Below are positions 1 to 4,293 of a stretch of DNA of 5,436 nucleotides, in pieces. Origin of the DNA: Methanosarcinaceae archaeon (GTDB lineage Archaea > Halobacteriota > Methanosarcinia > Methanosarcinales > Methanosarcinaceae). The stretch covers positions 1 to 5,436 of the forward strand of contig JAUWBW010000136.1 in assembly GCA_030609665.1 (NCBI GenBank), read 5' to 3'. Made by a program: the position numbers and the translations under genes. Each line of letters begins with the position of its first letter. The first letter of the stretch is position 1. A model generated the notes under the pieces. It had not been told where the DNA came from. It searched no databases and saw only the letters and a list, made by a program, of their open reading frames with translations.

Positions 1-176
1 CACCGGCAGTTTTAATGGAGTTTGTCTATTAAAGACCTCAATAAACAAAAGGATTGTTGTTACAGATCATTGGTGCGATTTTCAAGTTTACATATCATTT
101 TGTCATAGTATGTATTTTATAAATATATAGTGCGAGTTAATTTGACCGGAGGGAGATTTTTCTCGTGTTTGTATAA
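1..176. other. AT-rich left-edge spacer, no convincing gene
   Basis: No gene can be supported here. Each + frame at the left edge closes soon: stops at 13-15 and 28-30 in two frames, and at 128-130 in the third, whose 42 codons show no recognisable family. Any of these could be the tail of a gene outside the window. On the minus strand, reading back from each possible start soon meets a stop, so a divergent gene is not supported. An imperfect hairpin lies at about 12-45: GTCT at 24-27 pairs with AGAC at 33-36, and GAG at 18-20 pairs with CTC at 37-39 across a bulge. A TATA-like run is present at 116-129, followed by a GGAGGGA at 148-154 that leads into no real reading frame. Confidence 0.5.
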
Positions 177-214
177 TTTGTTATGCAAACAATGATTTTG
201 TTATCAATTTGATA
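177..214. promoter_or_regulatory. Direct repeat TTTGTTAT x2 and 13-bp palindrome upstream of the Lrp-type gene
   Basis: TTTGTTAT occurs at 177-184 and again at 197-204, so the copies start exactly 20 bp apart, about two helical turns. Overlapping the second copy is TATCAA-T-TTGATA at 202-214, a perfect palindrome with a one-base centre. Both lie just upstream of the putative TATA box at 225-232. Lrp/AsnC proteins often bind AT-rich palindromes of about 13-17 bp in phased arrays, so regulation by the adjacent gene product is a reasonable inference. AT-rich DNA also yields chance palindromes, so this is only a candidate site. Confidence 0.4.
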
Positions 215-220
215 TAATAA

Positions 221-232
221 CGAAAAATATAT
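221..232 (+). promoter_or_regulatory. Putative archaeal BRE/TATA promoter of the Lrp-type gene
   Basis: CGAAAA at 221-226 followed by AAATATAT at 225-232 resembles an archaeal BRE plus TATA box. A start site about 25 nt downstream would fall near 253-257, only 6-10 nt before the ATG at 263. No purine-rich Shine-Dalgarno sequence precedes that ATG. Promoter position and missing ribosome site therefore agree with a leaderless or nearly leaderless mRNA. A more distal TATA-like stretch at 116-129 could give a longer transcript. Confidence 0.5.
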
Positions 233-235
233 CAC

Positions 236-263
236 TGACAATTGTGTAAATAATAAATTGTCA
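236..263. promoter_or_regulatory. Inverted repeat spanning the predicted start site: candidate autoregulatory operator
   Basis: TGACAATT at 236-243 and AATTGTCA at 256-263 are exact reverse complements separated by 12 bases. The right arm ends on the first base of the start codon, and the left arm begins just after the TATA box. The left arm also sits in the small palindrome ACAATTGT at 238-245. A regulator bound here would cover the predicted transcription start, which is the usual layout for self-repression by Lrp/AsnC proteins. The function is inferred; the repeat is plain in the sequence. Confidence 0.5.
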
Positions 264-712
264 TGGATGATATAGACTTTGCAATTCTTGAGCACCTGTC
301 ACAAGACAGCAGGATGCACAGTACAGAGATCGCAAGTAATTTAGGACTGGCAACATCTACGGTTCACAAAAGAATTGAGAAGATGCGGGATTCAGGTATT
401 ATCAAGGAGTTTACGGTAACGATCGATCCTGCAAGTGTGGGTCTTAATATTACTACATATATTGGTATCAATATAGACCACAATAAAAGGATCAATATTA
501 TCAACAAATTGAAGGGAATACATGACATTCTTGAGATCAATGAACTTCTGGAGCCTTATGATCTCATGATAAAGGTGCGCACATTTGATATACATTCACT
601 GAAAGAGAATGTATTGCATGTGCTTAACAATCTTGATGGGGTTTTAGATTCAAGTAGTATATTGACAACTAAATGCCATAAGGAAAAGGCATGCAATATC
701 TTGAGAAAGTAA
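263..712 (+). CDS. Lrp/AsnC-family transcriptional regulator
   Basis: A 149-residue DNA-binding regulator of the Lrp/AsnC (feast/famine) family, normal in length. Residues 3-50 form the N-terminal helix-turn-helix domain, with the family pattern D-x-x-x-x-I-L-x-x-L followed by the EIASNLGLATSTVHKRI segment, whose second half is the recognition helix. Residues about 62-140 fit the RAM/AsnC ligand-binding and oligomerisation domain, ending in the typical ...GV...SSILTTK strand. Two cysteines near the C-terminus (C138, C144) are unusual and might sense redox or metal, but this is speculation. The ATG at 263 is chosen because the family's domain begins right there; no Shine-Dalgarno precedes it. 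The upstream palindromes suggest autoregulation. Two small genes follow closely on the same strand and may be co-transcribed. The effector is unknown; amino acids are usual for the family. Confidence 0.9.
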   Translation: MDDIDFAILEHLSQDSRMHSTEIASNLGLATSTVHKRIEKMRDSGIIKEFTVTIDPASVGLNITTYIGINIDHNKRINIINKLKGIHDILEINELLEPYDLMIKVRTFDIHSLKENVLHVLNNLDGVLDSSSILTTKCHKEKACNILRK

Positions 713-746
713 CATATCCAAAAAGCAATCGTCACGGGGCATTTGT

Positions 747-1019
747 ATGGTAACAAACCTTGAAGCAATTCTTGCAGTAGTCGTCTATCTATTGGGCGGC
801 ACATTCATTATTTTTGTATACGAAGCATATCAGAGGACACATCAAAAGAACCTATTGTATCTTGCAATAGGTCTGTTCATTATGATATTTGGCAGCAATT
901 TTGATACGCTGGCAGGCATTATCCTGGCAGACTACATCAGTGTTGAAGCATCAAAGGTTGTTGCTTTGGGAATCGAGATACCAGGCATTCTGATTATGCT
1001 CTATTCGGCGATCAAATAG
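747..1019 (+). CDS. Small three-helix membrane protein, unknown function
   Basis: A 90-residue, strongly hydrophobic protein. Three membrane segments are visible at about residues 5-25, 36-60 and 70-88, joined by a short basic/polar loop (EAYQRTHQKN, 26-35) and a loop with acidic residues around 53-67. The layout, with a first helix followed by a YxAYxR-like turn and a second helix, resembles small archaeal membrane proteins often found beside transcription regulators (the DUF7521 type in haloarchaea). That match is from memory and only tentative. The ATG at 747 is preceded by a weak GGGG at 736-739. The gene lies 34 nt after the Lrp-type gene and 28 nt before the next, so an operon is likely. 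Codon use and hydrophobic pattern support a real gene. No enzymatic motif is present; a sensor, anchor or partner role cannot be told apart. Confidence 0.72.
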   Translation: MVTNLEAILAVVVYLLGGTFIIFVYEAYQRTHQKNLLYLAIGLFIMIFGSNFDTLAGIILADYISVEASKVVALGIEIPGILIMLYSAIK

Positions 1020-1047
1020 TAATTGTATTTTACACAGGTTTGAAACA

Positions 1048-1563
1048 ATGGTCAATAAGTCCGGATGGGGTCAGCGCGATAAGTTCCGCAAGTTTGCAAA
1101 AAATTGGAAACTTATCGGTGTGTCCTCGAAAATCGATTTTAAGGAGCAACATTTCACTGAAGAGATAATGCGCAAACTCTTGCCGCTTATCCGTGATGCT
1201 TTTGACGATAAGGGGATGGATGTTATCAAAAAAGCGTTCTTTTTGGTAGGACTTGAAAAGGGACAGGAGATCCTGGGTACATTAGATGGTAACAAAGACG
1301 CTTCTGCATGTATTATGCCGCTTGAGACTGCATGCATGCTGATGGGAATTGAATCTGATCTGTCCAAAGAAGACGGAAAGGTAACACTGCATGTGTTTGG
1401 ATGCCCTTATGAGAGCGCTATGCAGGATATTTTCCCAAAAGAGATATTATGTGAATGTTACTCACAAGGTCTTGTGTATGCAGCGAATCCGGATATGCGC
1501 CTGAAGCAGCCGCGCAAATTATGCATGGGCGATGGGCATTGCGAATTTGTGGTCGAATCCTGA
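1048..1563 (+). CDS. Cysteine-containing protein resembling the ATC-hydrolase / methanogen output domain type
   Basis: A 171-residue soluble protein with no signal peptide or membrane helix. After a basic N-terminus (1-30), an alpha-helical segment (36-80) leads to an alpha/beta C-terminal half with a spaced cysteine pattern: C88, C96, a GCPY motif (C119), CEC (C135, C137), and a final CMGDGHCEF (C159, C165). The order CPY ... C..Y..G....NP ... GDGHCEF resembles the L-2-amino-thiazoline-4-carboxylate hydrolase-like family and the MetOD1 output domain of methanogen signalling proteins. I am unsure which, and an enzymatic role should not be assumed. The cysteines could bind a metal, heme or ligand. 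The ATG at 1048 follows AGGT at 1036-1039 with 8 nt spacing. The gene lies 28 nt after the small membrane protein and is probably last in the Lrp-led unit; no clear terminator follows. Confidence 0.8.
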   Translation: MVNKSGWGQRDKFRKFAKNWKLIGVSSKIDFKEQHFTEEIMRKLLPLIRDAFDDKGMDVIKKAFFLVGLEKGQEILGTLDGNKDASACIMPLETACMLMGIESDLSKEDGKVTLHVFGCPYESAMQDIFPKEILCECYSQGLVYAANPDMRLKQPRKLCMGDGHCEFVVES

Positions 1564-1645
1564 ATACATCTTGAAGGTGTCTTATATTTGTGGGGCAGTA
1601 TATAATTAATAATTATAATGATTATTCGTTAAGAATATGGACAAA
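1564..1645. repeat. AT-rich spacer with a 17-bp perfect palindrome (1601-1617)
   Basis: Between the two upstream gene units, bases 1601-1617 read the same on both strands around one central base (TATAATTA-A-TAATTATA). The palindrome lies about 30 bp upstream of the TATA box of the next gene. It could be an operator for a dimeric helix-turn-helix protein, including the Lrp-type regulator encoded upstream, or a simple by-product of very AT-rich DNA. No hairpin plus T-run terminator is visible here. Confidence 0.4.
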
Positions 1646-1654
1646 CTTTAAATA
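1646..1654 (+). promoter_or_regulatory. Putative TATA box of the DUF22-like / zinc-ribbon unit
   Basis: CTTTAAATA at 1646-1654 matches an archaeal TATA box. A start site about 25 nt downstream, near 1673-1678, would leave a very short leader before the ATG at 1686. GGTGATT at 1677-1683 resembles a Shine-Dalgarno sequence but may lie at or partly beyond the transcript's 5' end. An alternative TATA-like run exists at 1600-1606 within the palindrome region and would give a longer leader containing the full ribosome site. Confidence 0.5.
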
Positions 1655-1685
1655 GAAGAATAACATTCACTTGATTGGTGATTGA

Positions 1686-2102
1686 ATGTCTACACAAATA
1701 GTCCAAGTTGTTTCCCGCACAAACGGGGAATTGAAGTCTCTAAAAGTAAAGGCATCGCCATATGAGTTCACTATGGCAACCCGCGCTAAGTGGGAGATGG
1801 TAGTCTCTGATGAGGATGTGGGGGTCAGAGAAGGTGAATTCAAAAAGATTAATGTGAAGGAAATTCATCTTCAGAGTGACATGCTTGCAACACCATGTGC
1901 TTTTTCACATCATGCAGTTGCATCCGTGCTAAAGGTGGGTTCAAAATATGGGAATTCACTGATCGAGGAAGACCGGATTATCAAATATGCATATATTATC
2001 GGACAGGAGACCGGCAAGGTAAGATCTGGTGACTTGCTTGCAGTTCTTAATATATTCCCGATCATGTTCACGCGGGAAGCAACAATTCCAGTTGAGGTAT
2101 AG
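1686..2102 (+). CDS. DUF22-like archaeal protein
   Basis: A 138-residue soluble protein without membrane segments or signal peptide, predicted to be mostly beta strand. It resembles the archaeal DUF22 family, based on recognition of its overall pattern: an N-terminal strand, the central EGEFKKINVKEI segment (50-61), a TPCAFSHHAVASVLKVG segment (69-85), and the C-terminal KVRSGDLLAVLNIFPIMF (111-128). Family function is unknown. C71, H75 and H76 lie close together and could form part of a metal or ligand site; this is inference. The ATG at 1686 has GGTG at 1677-1680, 5 nt before it. The gene is followed after 40 nt by the zinc-ribbon gene with its own Shine-Dalgarno site and then a terminator, so the two probably form a bicistronic unit just upstream of fpo. 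Confidence 0.72.
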   Translation: MSTQIVQVVSRTNGELKSLKVKASPYEFTMATRAKWEMVVSDEDVGVREGEFKKINVKEIHLQSDMLATPCAFSHHAVASVLKVGSKYGNSLIEEDRIIKYAYIIGQETGKVRSGDLLAVLNIFPIMFTREATIPVEV

Positions 2103-2130
2103 GATAAATATTGATCTAATAATCTCCAAT

Positions 2131-2137
2131 GGAGGTG
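2131..2137 (+). promoter_or_regulatory. Shine-Dalgarno site fixing the start of the two-zinc-site gene
   Basis: GGAGGTG is a near-perfect complement to the archaeal 16S rRNA 3' end and ends 5 nt before the ATG at 2143. It rules out the longer frame beginning at 2029, whose first 38 codons mostly overlap the preceding gene. Confidence 0.85.
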
Positions 2138-2142
2138 TGAAA

Positions 2143-2646
2143 ATGGAAACATGCGTCATCTGCGGTCAGGAGCAAGATTCCAAACTCTATGATGATTACA
2201 ATATCTGCACGTCATGTGCGGACATCATGGAAGATGTGATGGGGGAGTATTTTGTTCGTACTATCTGGCACAGTGAACCAAAGGAAATGAGCGGATACTT
2301 TAAATATCTGGGTAATACTACGAAATATATTTCCGACTACAAAAAACTCACTCAAAAATCCCTGCATCATACAAAGGATGTCAGTCGGCGGGCTGCAGAA
2401 GCAATTGAGAATAGCGATACGCCTTCGAAGCAACGTTATTTTGAGCGTATGCAGGAAGTCCTTGATTGGCTTAGGAATTGTCCTGAGTTCTATCATTACT
2501 ATTTCAAGGATTATTATGTATGCCCGACATGTGGGGCATCAATCTTTGAAAAATATTCCAAGAACGAAGTTGGTGATTGGCTTGTGGTTTCCTGTTCCGA
2601 TTGCGGAAATGCCATAAAGAAGTATTTTTCACCAAAGATCGTTTAA
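2143..2646 (+). CDS. Protein with two zinc-binding CxxC pairs at each end, unknown function
   Basis: A 167-residue protein of unrecognised family. The N-terminus has CVIC (C4, C7) and CTSC (C22, C25), a compact treble-clef or zinc-finger-like site. The C-terminus has CPTC (C127, C130) and CSDC (C151, C154), a typical zinc ribbon with about 20 residues between the pairs. Between them lies a polar, helix-rich stretch (about 45-122) with many basic and aromatic residues. Such architecture suits nucleic-acid or protein binding, but no function can be assigned. The frame is open back to an ATG at 2029, overlapping the DUF22-like gene by 74 nt. I chose the ATG at 2143 because GGAGGTG at 2131-2137 sits 5 nt before it and the first zinc site begins at residue 4. 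A terminator-like hairpin follows directly. Confidence 0.8.
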   Translation: METCVICGQEQDSKLYDDYNICTSCADIMEDVMGEYFVRTIWHSEPKEMSGYFKYLGNTTKYISDYKKLTQKSLHHTKDVSRRAAEAIENSDTPSKQRYFERMQEVLDWLRNCPEFYHYYFKDYYVCPTCGASIFEKYSKNEVGDWLVVSCSDCGNAIKKYFSPKIV

Positions 2647-2654
2647 AGTATTTC

Positions 2655-2690
2655 ATGCACAGGTGACTTTTTGCCCTGTGCATCTTTTTT
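2655..2690 (+). terminator. Hairpin plus T-run terminator after the two-zinc-site gene
   Basis: ATGCACAGG at 2655-2663 and CCTGTGCAT at 2675-2683 form a perfect 9-bp stem with an 11-base loop, followed at once by C and six T (2685-2690). It begins 8 nt after the stop codon. This is the form of a bacterial intrinsic terminator; archaeal termination relies mainly on T-runs, so the T-run may be the working part and the hairpin may protect the 3' end. It separates the DUF22-like unit from fpo. Confidence 0.75.
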
Positions 2691-2700
2691 ATTATACGTA

Positions 2701-2709
2701 ATTTATAAA
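2701..2709 (+). promoter_or_regulatory. Possible distal promoter (TATA-like) upstream of fpo
   Basis: ATTTATAAA at 2701-2709 is a good match to an archaeal TATA box, placed 10 bp after the terminator T-run. A transcript from here would start near 2730 and give fpoA a leader of about 190 nt, or make a short RNA. There is no reading frame of note between it and fpoA. In AT-rich DNA such matches occur by chance, so only a mapped transcript start would confirm it. Confidence 0.35.
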
Positions 2710-2796
2710 AGTCAAGCGACATCAGTCGGACTCAGCTGGACATTTTGAACACATTACAAGTTCATTTAATCAATCGCGAAGACTGACTTGGATTTT
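2707..2796. repeat. Imperfect long inverted repeat in the fpo upstream region
   Basis: CAAG (2713-2716) and TCAGTC (2722-2727) pair with the contiguous GACTGACTTG at 2781-2790, leaving a 5-base bulge on the left side. AAAA at 2707-2710 can further pair with TTTT at 2793-2796. Inside lies a second small repeat, TGAAC at 2746-2750 with GTTCA at 2760-2764. It could fold in a long leader RNA or mark protein sites in DNA. The pairing is weak and bulged, so chance is possible. Confidence 0.3.
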
Positions 2797-2860
2797 TGAA
2801 TTTTATTAAAAATAATGCTCTTCAATGTGTTTTATGGTATCAAACTCCGCCGTTTAATTT

Positions 2861-2876
2861 GGAAATAGTTATATAC
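2861..2876 (+). promoter_or_regulatory. Putative main promoter of the fpo operon
   Basis: GGAAAT at 2861-2866 followed by GTTATATAC at 2868-2876 resembles a BRE plus TATA box. A start site about 25 nt downstream, near 2896-2900, would give a 5' leader of 22-26 nt that still contains the AGGTG ribosome site at 2910-2914. A triple AATC repeat occupies 2881-2892, between the TATA box and the predicted start. Confidence 0.6.
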
Positions 2877-2921
2877 AAACAATCAATCAATCTATTCTTA
2901 GTATTAATTAGGTGATTCAAT

Positions 2922-3296
2922 ATGTCAATAATTGGTAGTTATATCCCGGTTGTAATATTTCTTATAGTGGCGCTTGCGGTGCCACCTGTGTTGATGTTCA
3001 TTGTATATCAGTTAAGTCCAAGGAGCAAGGCGGCAGCTAAACTCACAACATATGAGTGTGGGTCTGTGCCGATTGGTGAAGCAAAGGTACAGTTCAACAT
3101 TGAATATTATTTATATGCAATAGCATTTTTAATATTCGATATTGAGATTCTTTTCATGTATCCGTGGGCTATGGTGTATATTGGTCATGGTATAACAGAA
3201 GTAGCGGTGGTTGCAATGCTGCTGTTCTTTATTGTTAGTGTACTGATAGGAGATTTGTATATGTGGAAGAAGGGGGCGTTTAAATGGGTGAAGTGA
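2922..3296 (+). CDS. F420H2 dehydrogenase subunit FpoA (NuoA/ND3 homologue)
   Basis: A 124-residue membrane subunit of the F420H2:methanophenazine oxidoreductase, homologous to complex I NuoA/ND3 and of usual length. Three membrane helices are seen at about residues 8-29, 62-84 and 92-114. The long loop after helix 1 carries the family signature YECG (44-47); C46 corresponds to the ND3 loop cysteine that reports active/deactive transitions in mitochondrial complex I. The second helix has the conserved YYLYAIAFLIFDIE with D73 and E75, then PWA, and the protein ends with WKKGAFKWV. The subunit sits where the membrane arm meets the connecting module. The ATG at 2922 is preceded by AGGTG at 2910-2914. 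It is the first gene of the operon, and its last 13 nt overlap fpoB, which suggests translational coupling. Confidence 0.95.
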   Translation: MSIIGSYIPVVIFLIVALAVPPVLMFIVYQLSPRSKAAAKLTTYECGSVPIGEAKVQFNIEYYLYAIAFLIFDIEILFMYPWAMVYIGHGITEVAVVAMLLFFIVSVLIGDLYMWKKGAFKWVK

Positions 3297-3793
3297 TTGA
3301 AAATGTAAGTTTTACCACCACAAGCGCAATCAGTGATTTTTTGAAAAAGACCCCTGCGCAGGATATTATAAACTGGGGCCGGAAAAATTCACTCTGGTTC
3401 TTGACCCAGCCAATGGGATGCTGTGGTGTGGAAATGATCTCTACAGGTTGTTCGCACTATGATACGGACCGTTTTGGGATCATACCACGAGATTCCCCGA
3501 GACAGGCCGATGTTATAGTCATAAGTGGCTATGTGACCAAGAAATATCTTCCTGCACTTAAGCGAGTGTGGGATCAGATGCCATCGCCAAAATGGATAAT
3601 TTGTATGGGTGACTGTTCCATTAGTGGCGGTCCGTTCTATGAGTCATATAGTACTGTACAAAACATTGATGAGATATTCCCTGTAGATGTATTTATTCCA
3701 GGATGTCCGCCAAGACCCGAAGCATTGATACAAGGTTTCATTGAACTTCAAAAGAAGATCATGGCCAAGAAAGATTTAGGTACGGACTATTGA
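3284..3793 (+). CDS. F420H2 dehydrogenase subunit FpoB (NuoB/PSST homologue, N2 cluster)
   Basis: A 169-residue soluble subunit of the connecting module, homologous to NuoB/PSST. It holds the terminal [4Fe-4S] cluster N2, which hands electrons to methanophenazine. The expected ligands are all present: C46 and C47 in GCCGVEM, C111 in GDCSISGG and C141 in PGCPPRPEAL. The SPRQADV segment (71-77) is also conserved. One difference from the family consensus before the last cysteine is E130 in NIDEIFPVDVFIPGCPP, where a small or basic residue is more usual. The ATG at 3284 lies inside the end of fpoA, with AGGGGG at 3270-3275 as ribosome site. FpoB is separate from FpoC here, unlike the fused form I recall for Archaeoglobus Fqo. 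It ends 10 nt before the chosen fpoC start. Confidence 0.96.
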   Translation: MGEVIENVSFTTTSAISDFLKKTPAQDIINWGRKNSLWFLTQPMGCCGVEMISTGCSHYDTDRFGIIPRDSPRQADVIVISGYVTKKYLPALKRVWDQMPSPKWIICMGDCSISGGPFYESYSTVQNIDEIFPVDVFIPGCPPRPEALIQGFIELQKKIMAKKDLGTDY

Positions 3794-3798
3794 GGTGA
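3792..3798 (+). promoter_or_regulatory. Shine-Dalgarno site overlapping the fpoB stop, fixing the fpoC start
   Basis: GAGGTGA begins in the fpoB stop codon (TGA at 3791-3793), and its GAGGTG core ends 6 nt before the ATG at 3804. A GTG at 3795 is in frame with fpoC but lies inside this ribosome site, so it is unlikely to be the start. The same arrangement recurs at the next two junctions. Confidence 0.8.
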
Positions 3799-3803
3799 AA
3801 GAG

Positions 3804-4283
3804 ATGATCGATGCAGACTATATACTCAACTCTTTAACTAAGACATTCCCGAATGATCTTTCGGAATCAAAGATCGAATCCGACATGAGGCTTACATCAT
3901 ATGTAGAGAAAGATGCGATTTTCAATGTATGCAAGCACATGCTTGATAATCTTGAATGCAATCATCTTTCTTGTGAATGTGGTGTTGATTATCCGGATCG
4001 GAATGAACTGGAAGTCGTTTATCATATAGCGTCTTATGAACATCCGGTTGTTATCACTTTAAAAGTGAAATTACCAAGGGATGATCCGGAAATTGAATCA
4101 ATTGTTTCAATTTACTGGAATGCAAACTGGTACGAACGGGAAACATATGAACTGTACGGGATCATGTACAAAAATCACCCGGATCTAAAACCGCTTCTTT
4201 TAATAGATGAGATGCTTGGTGACTGGCCACTTCGAAAGGATTATGAAGGGTTCCCGAACAAGACTTCCAAAAATTTAGTGTAG
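3804..4283 (+). CDS. F420H2 dehydrogenase subunit FpoC (NuoC, 30 kDa homologue)
   Basis: A 159-residue soluble subunit of the connecting module, homologous to complex I NuoC (30 kDa). It has no cofactor and packs against FpoD and FpoB. Conserved features run in order: the VDYPDRNELEVVYHIAS segment (61-77), WYERETYELYGI (109-120) with the 30 kDa signature ERE and the following HPDLKPLLL (125-133), and WPLRKDYEGF (141-150) near the end. The frame extends to a GTG at 3795, which would add three residues. I prefer the ATG at 3804 because a GAGGTG ribosome site at 3792-3797 lies 6 nt before it and because this gives the same 10-nt gap as the neighbouring genes. FpoC is not fused to FpoB or FpoD. 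It is followed 10 nt later by fpoD. Confidence 0.94.
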   Translation: MIDADYILNSLTKTFPNDLSESKIESDMRLTSYVEKDAIFNVCKHMLDNLECNHLSCECGVDYPDRNELEVVYHIASYEHPVVITLKVKLPRDDPEIESIVSIYWNANWYERETYELYGIMYKNHPDLKPLLLIDEMLGDWPLRKDYEGFPNKTSKNLV

Positions 4284-4293
4284 GTGAATAATA

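Noticed and set aside
2..130. Open stretch of 42 codons running in from the left edge on the + strand
   Set aside because: No recognisable family, composition like AT-rich spacer, and the other frames also close nearby; could be a gene tail but cannot be supported.
148..212. Shine-Dalgarno-like GGAGGGA followed by a GTG at 165 (3 codons) and a 9-codon frame from the ATG at 183
   Set aside because: Frames are too short, and the ATG is too far from the ribosome-like site; more likely a chance purine run.
392..595. Minus-strand open frame within the Lrp-type gene
   Set aside because: Shadow of a well-supported family gene; no ribosome site or recognisable domain.
1071..1367. Minus-strand open frame of 98 codons within the cysteine-rich protein gene
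   Set aside because: Antiparallel shadow of a gene with clear family motifs; composition rich in serine and isoleucine typical of shadows.
2212..2722. Minus-strand open frames opposite the two-zinc-site gene
   Set aside because: They run antisense to a gene with conserved CxxC pairs and a good ribosome site; one crosses the terminator hairpin.
2815..2868. 17-codon frame in the fpo upstream region, possible leader peptide
   Set aside because: No ribosome site before it, no attenuation-like structure after it, and it ends at the fpo TATA box.
2881..2892. AATC x3 tandem repeat between the fpo TATA box and start site
   Set aside because: Too short to call a microsatellite or regulatory array; noted only as part of the promoter.
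3795..3803. GTG start for fpoC giving 162 residues
   Set aside because: The GTG lies inside the GAGGTGA ribosome site that serves the ATG at 3804.
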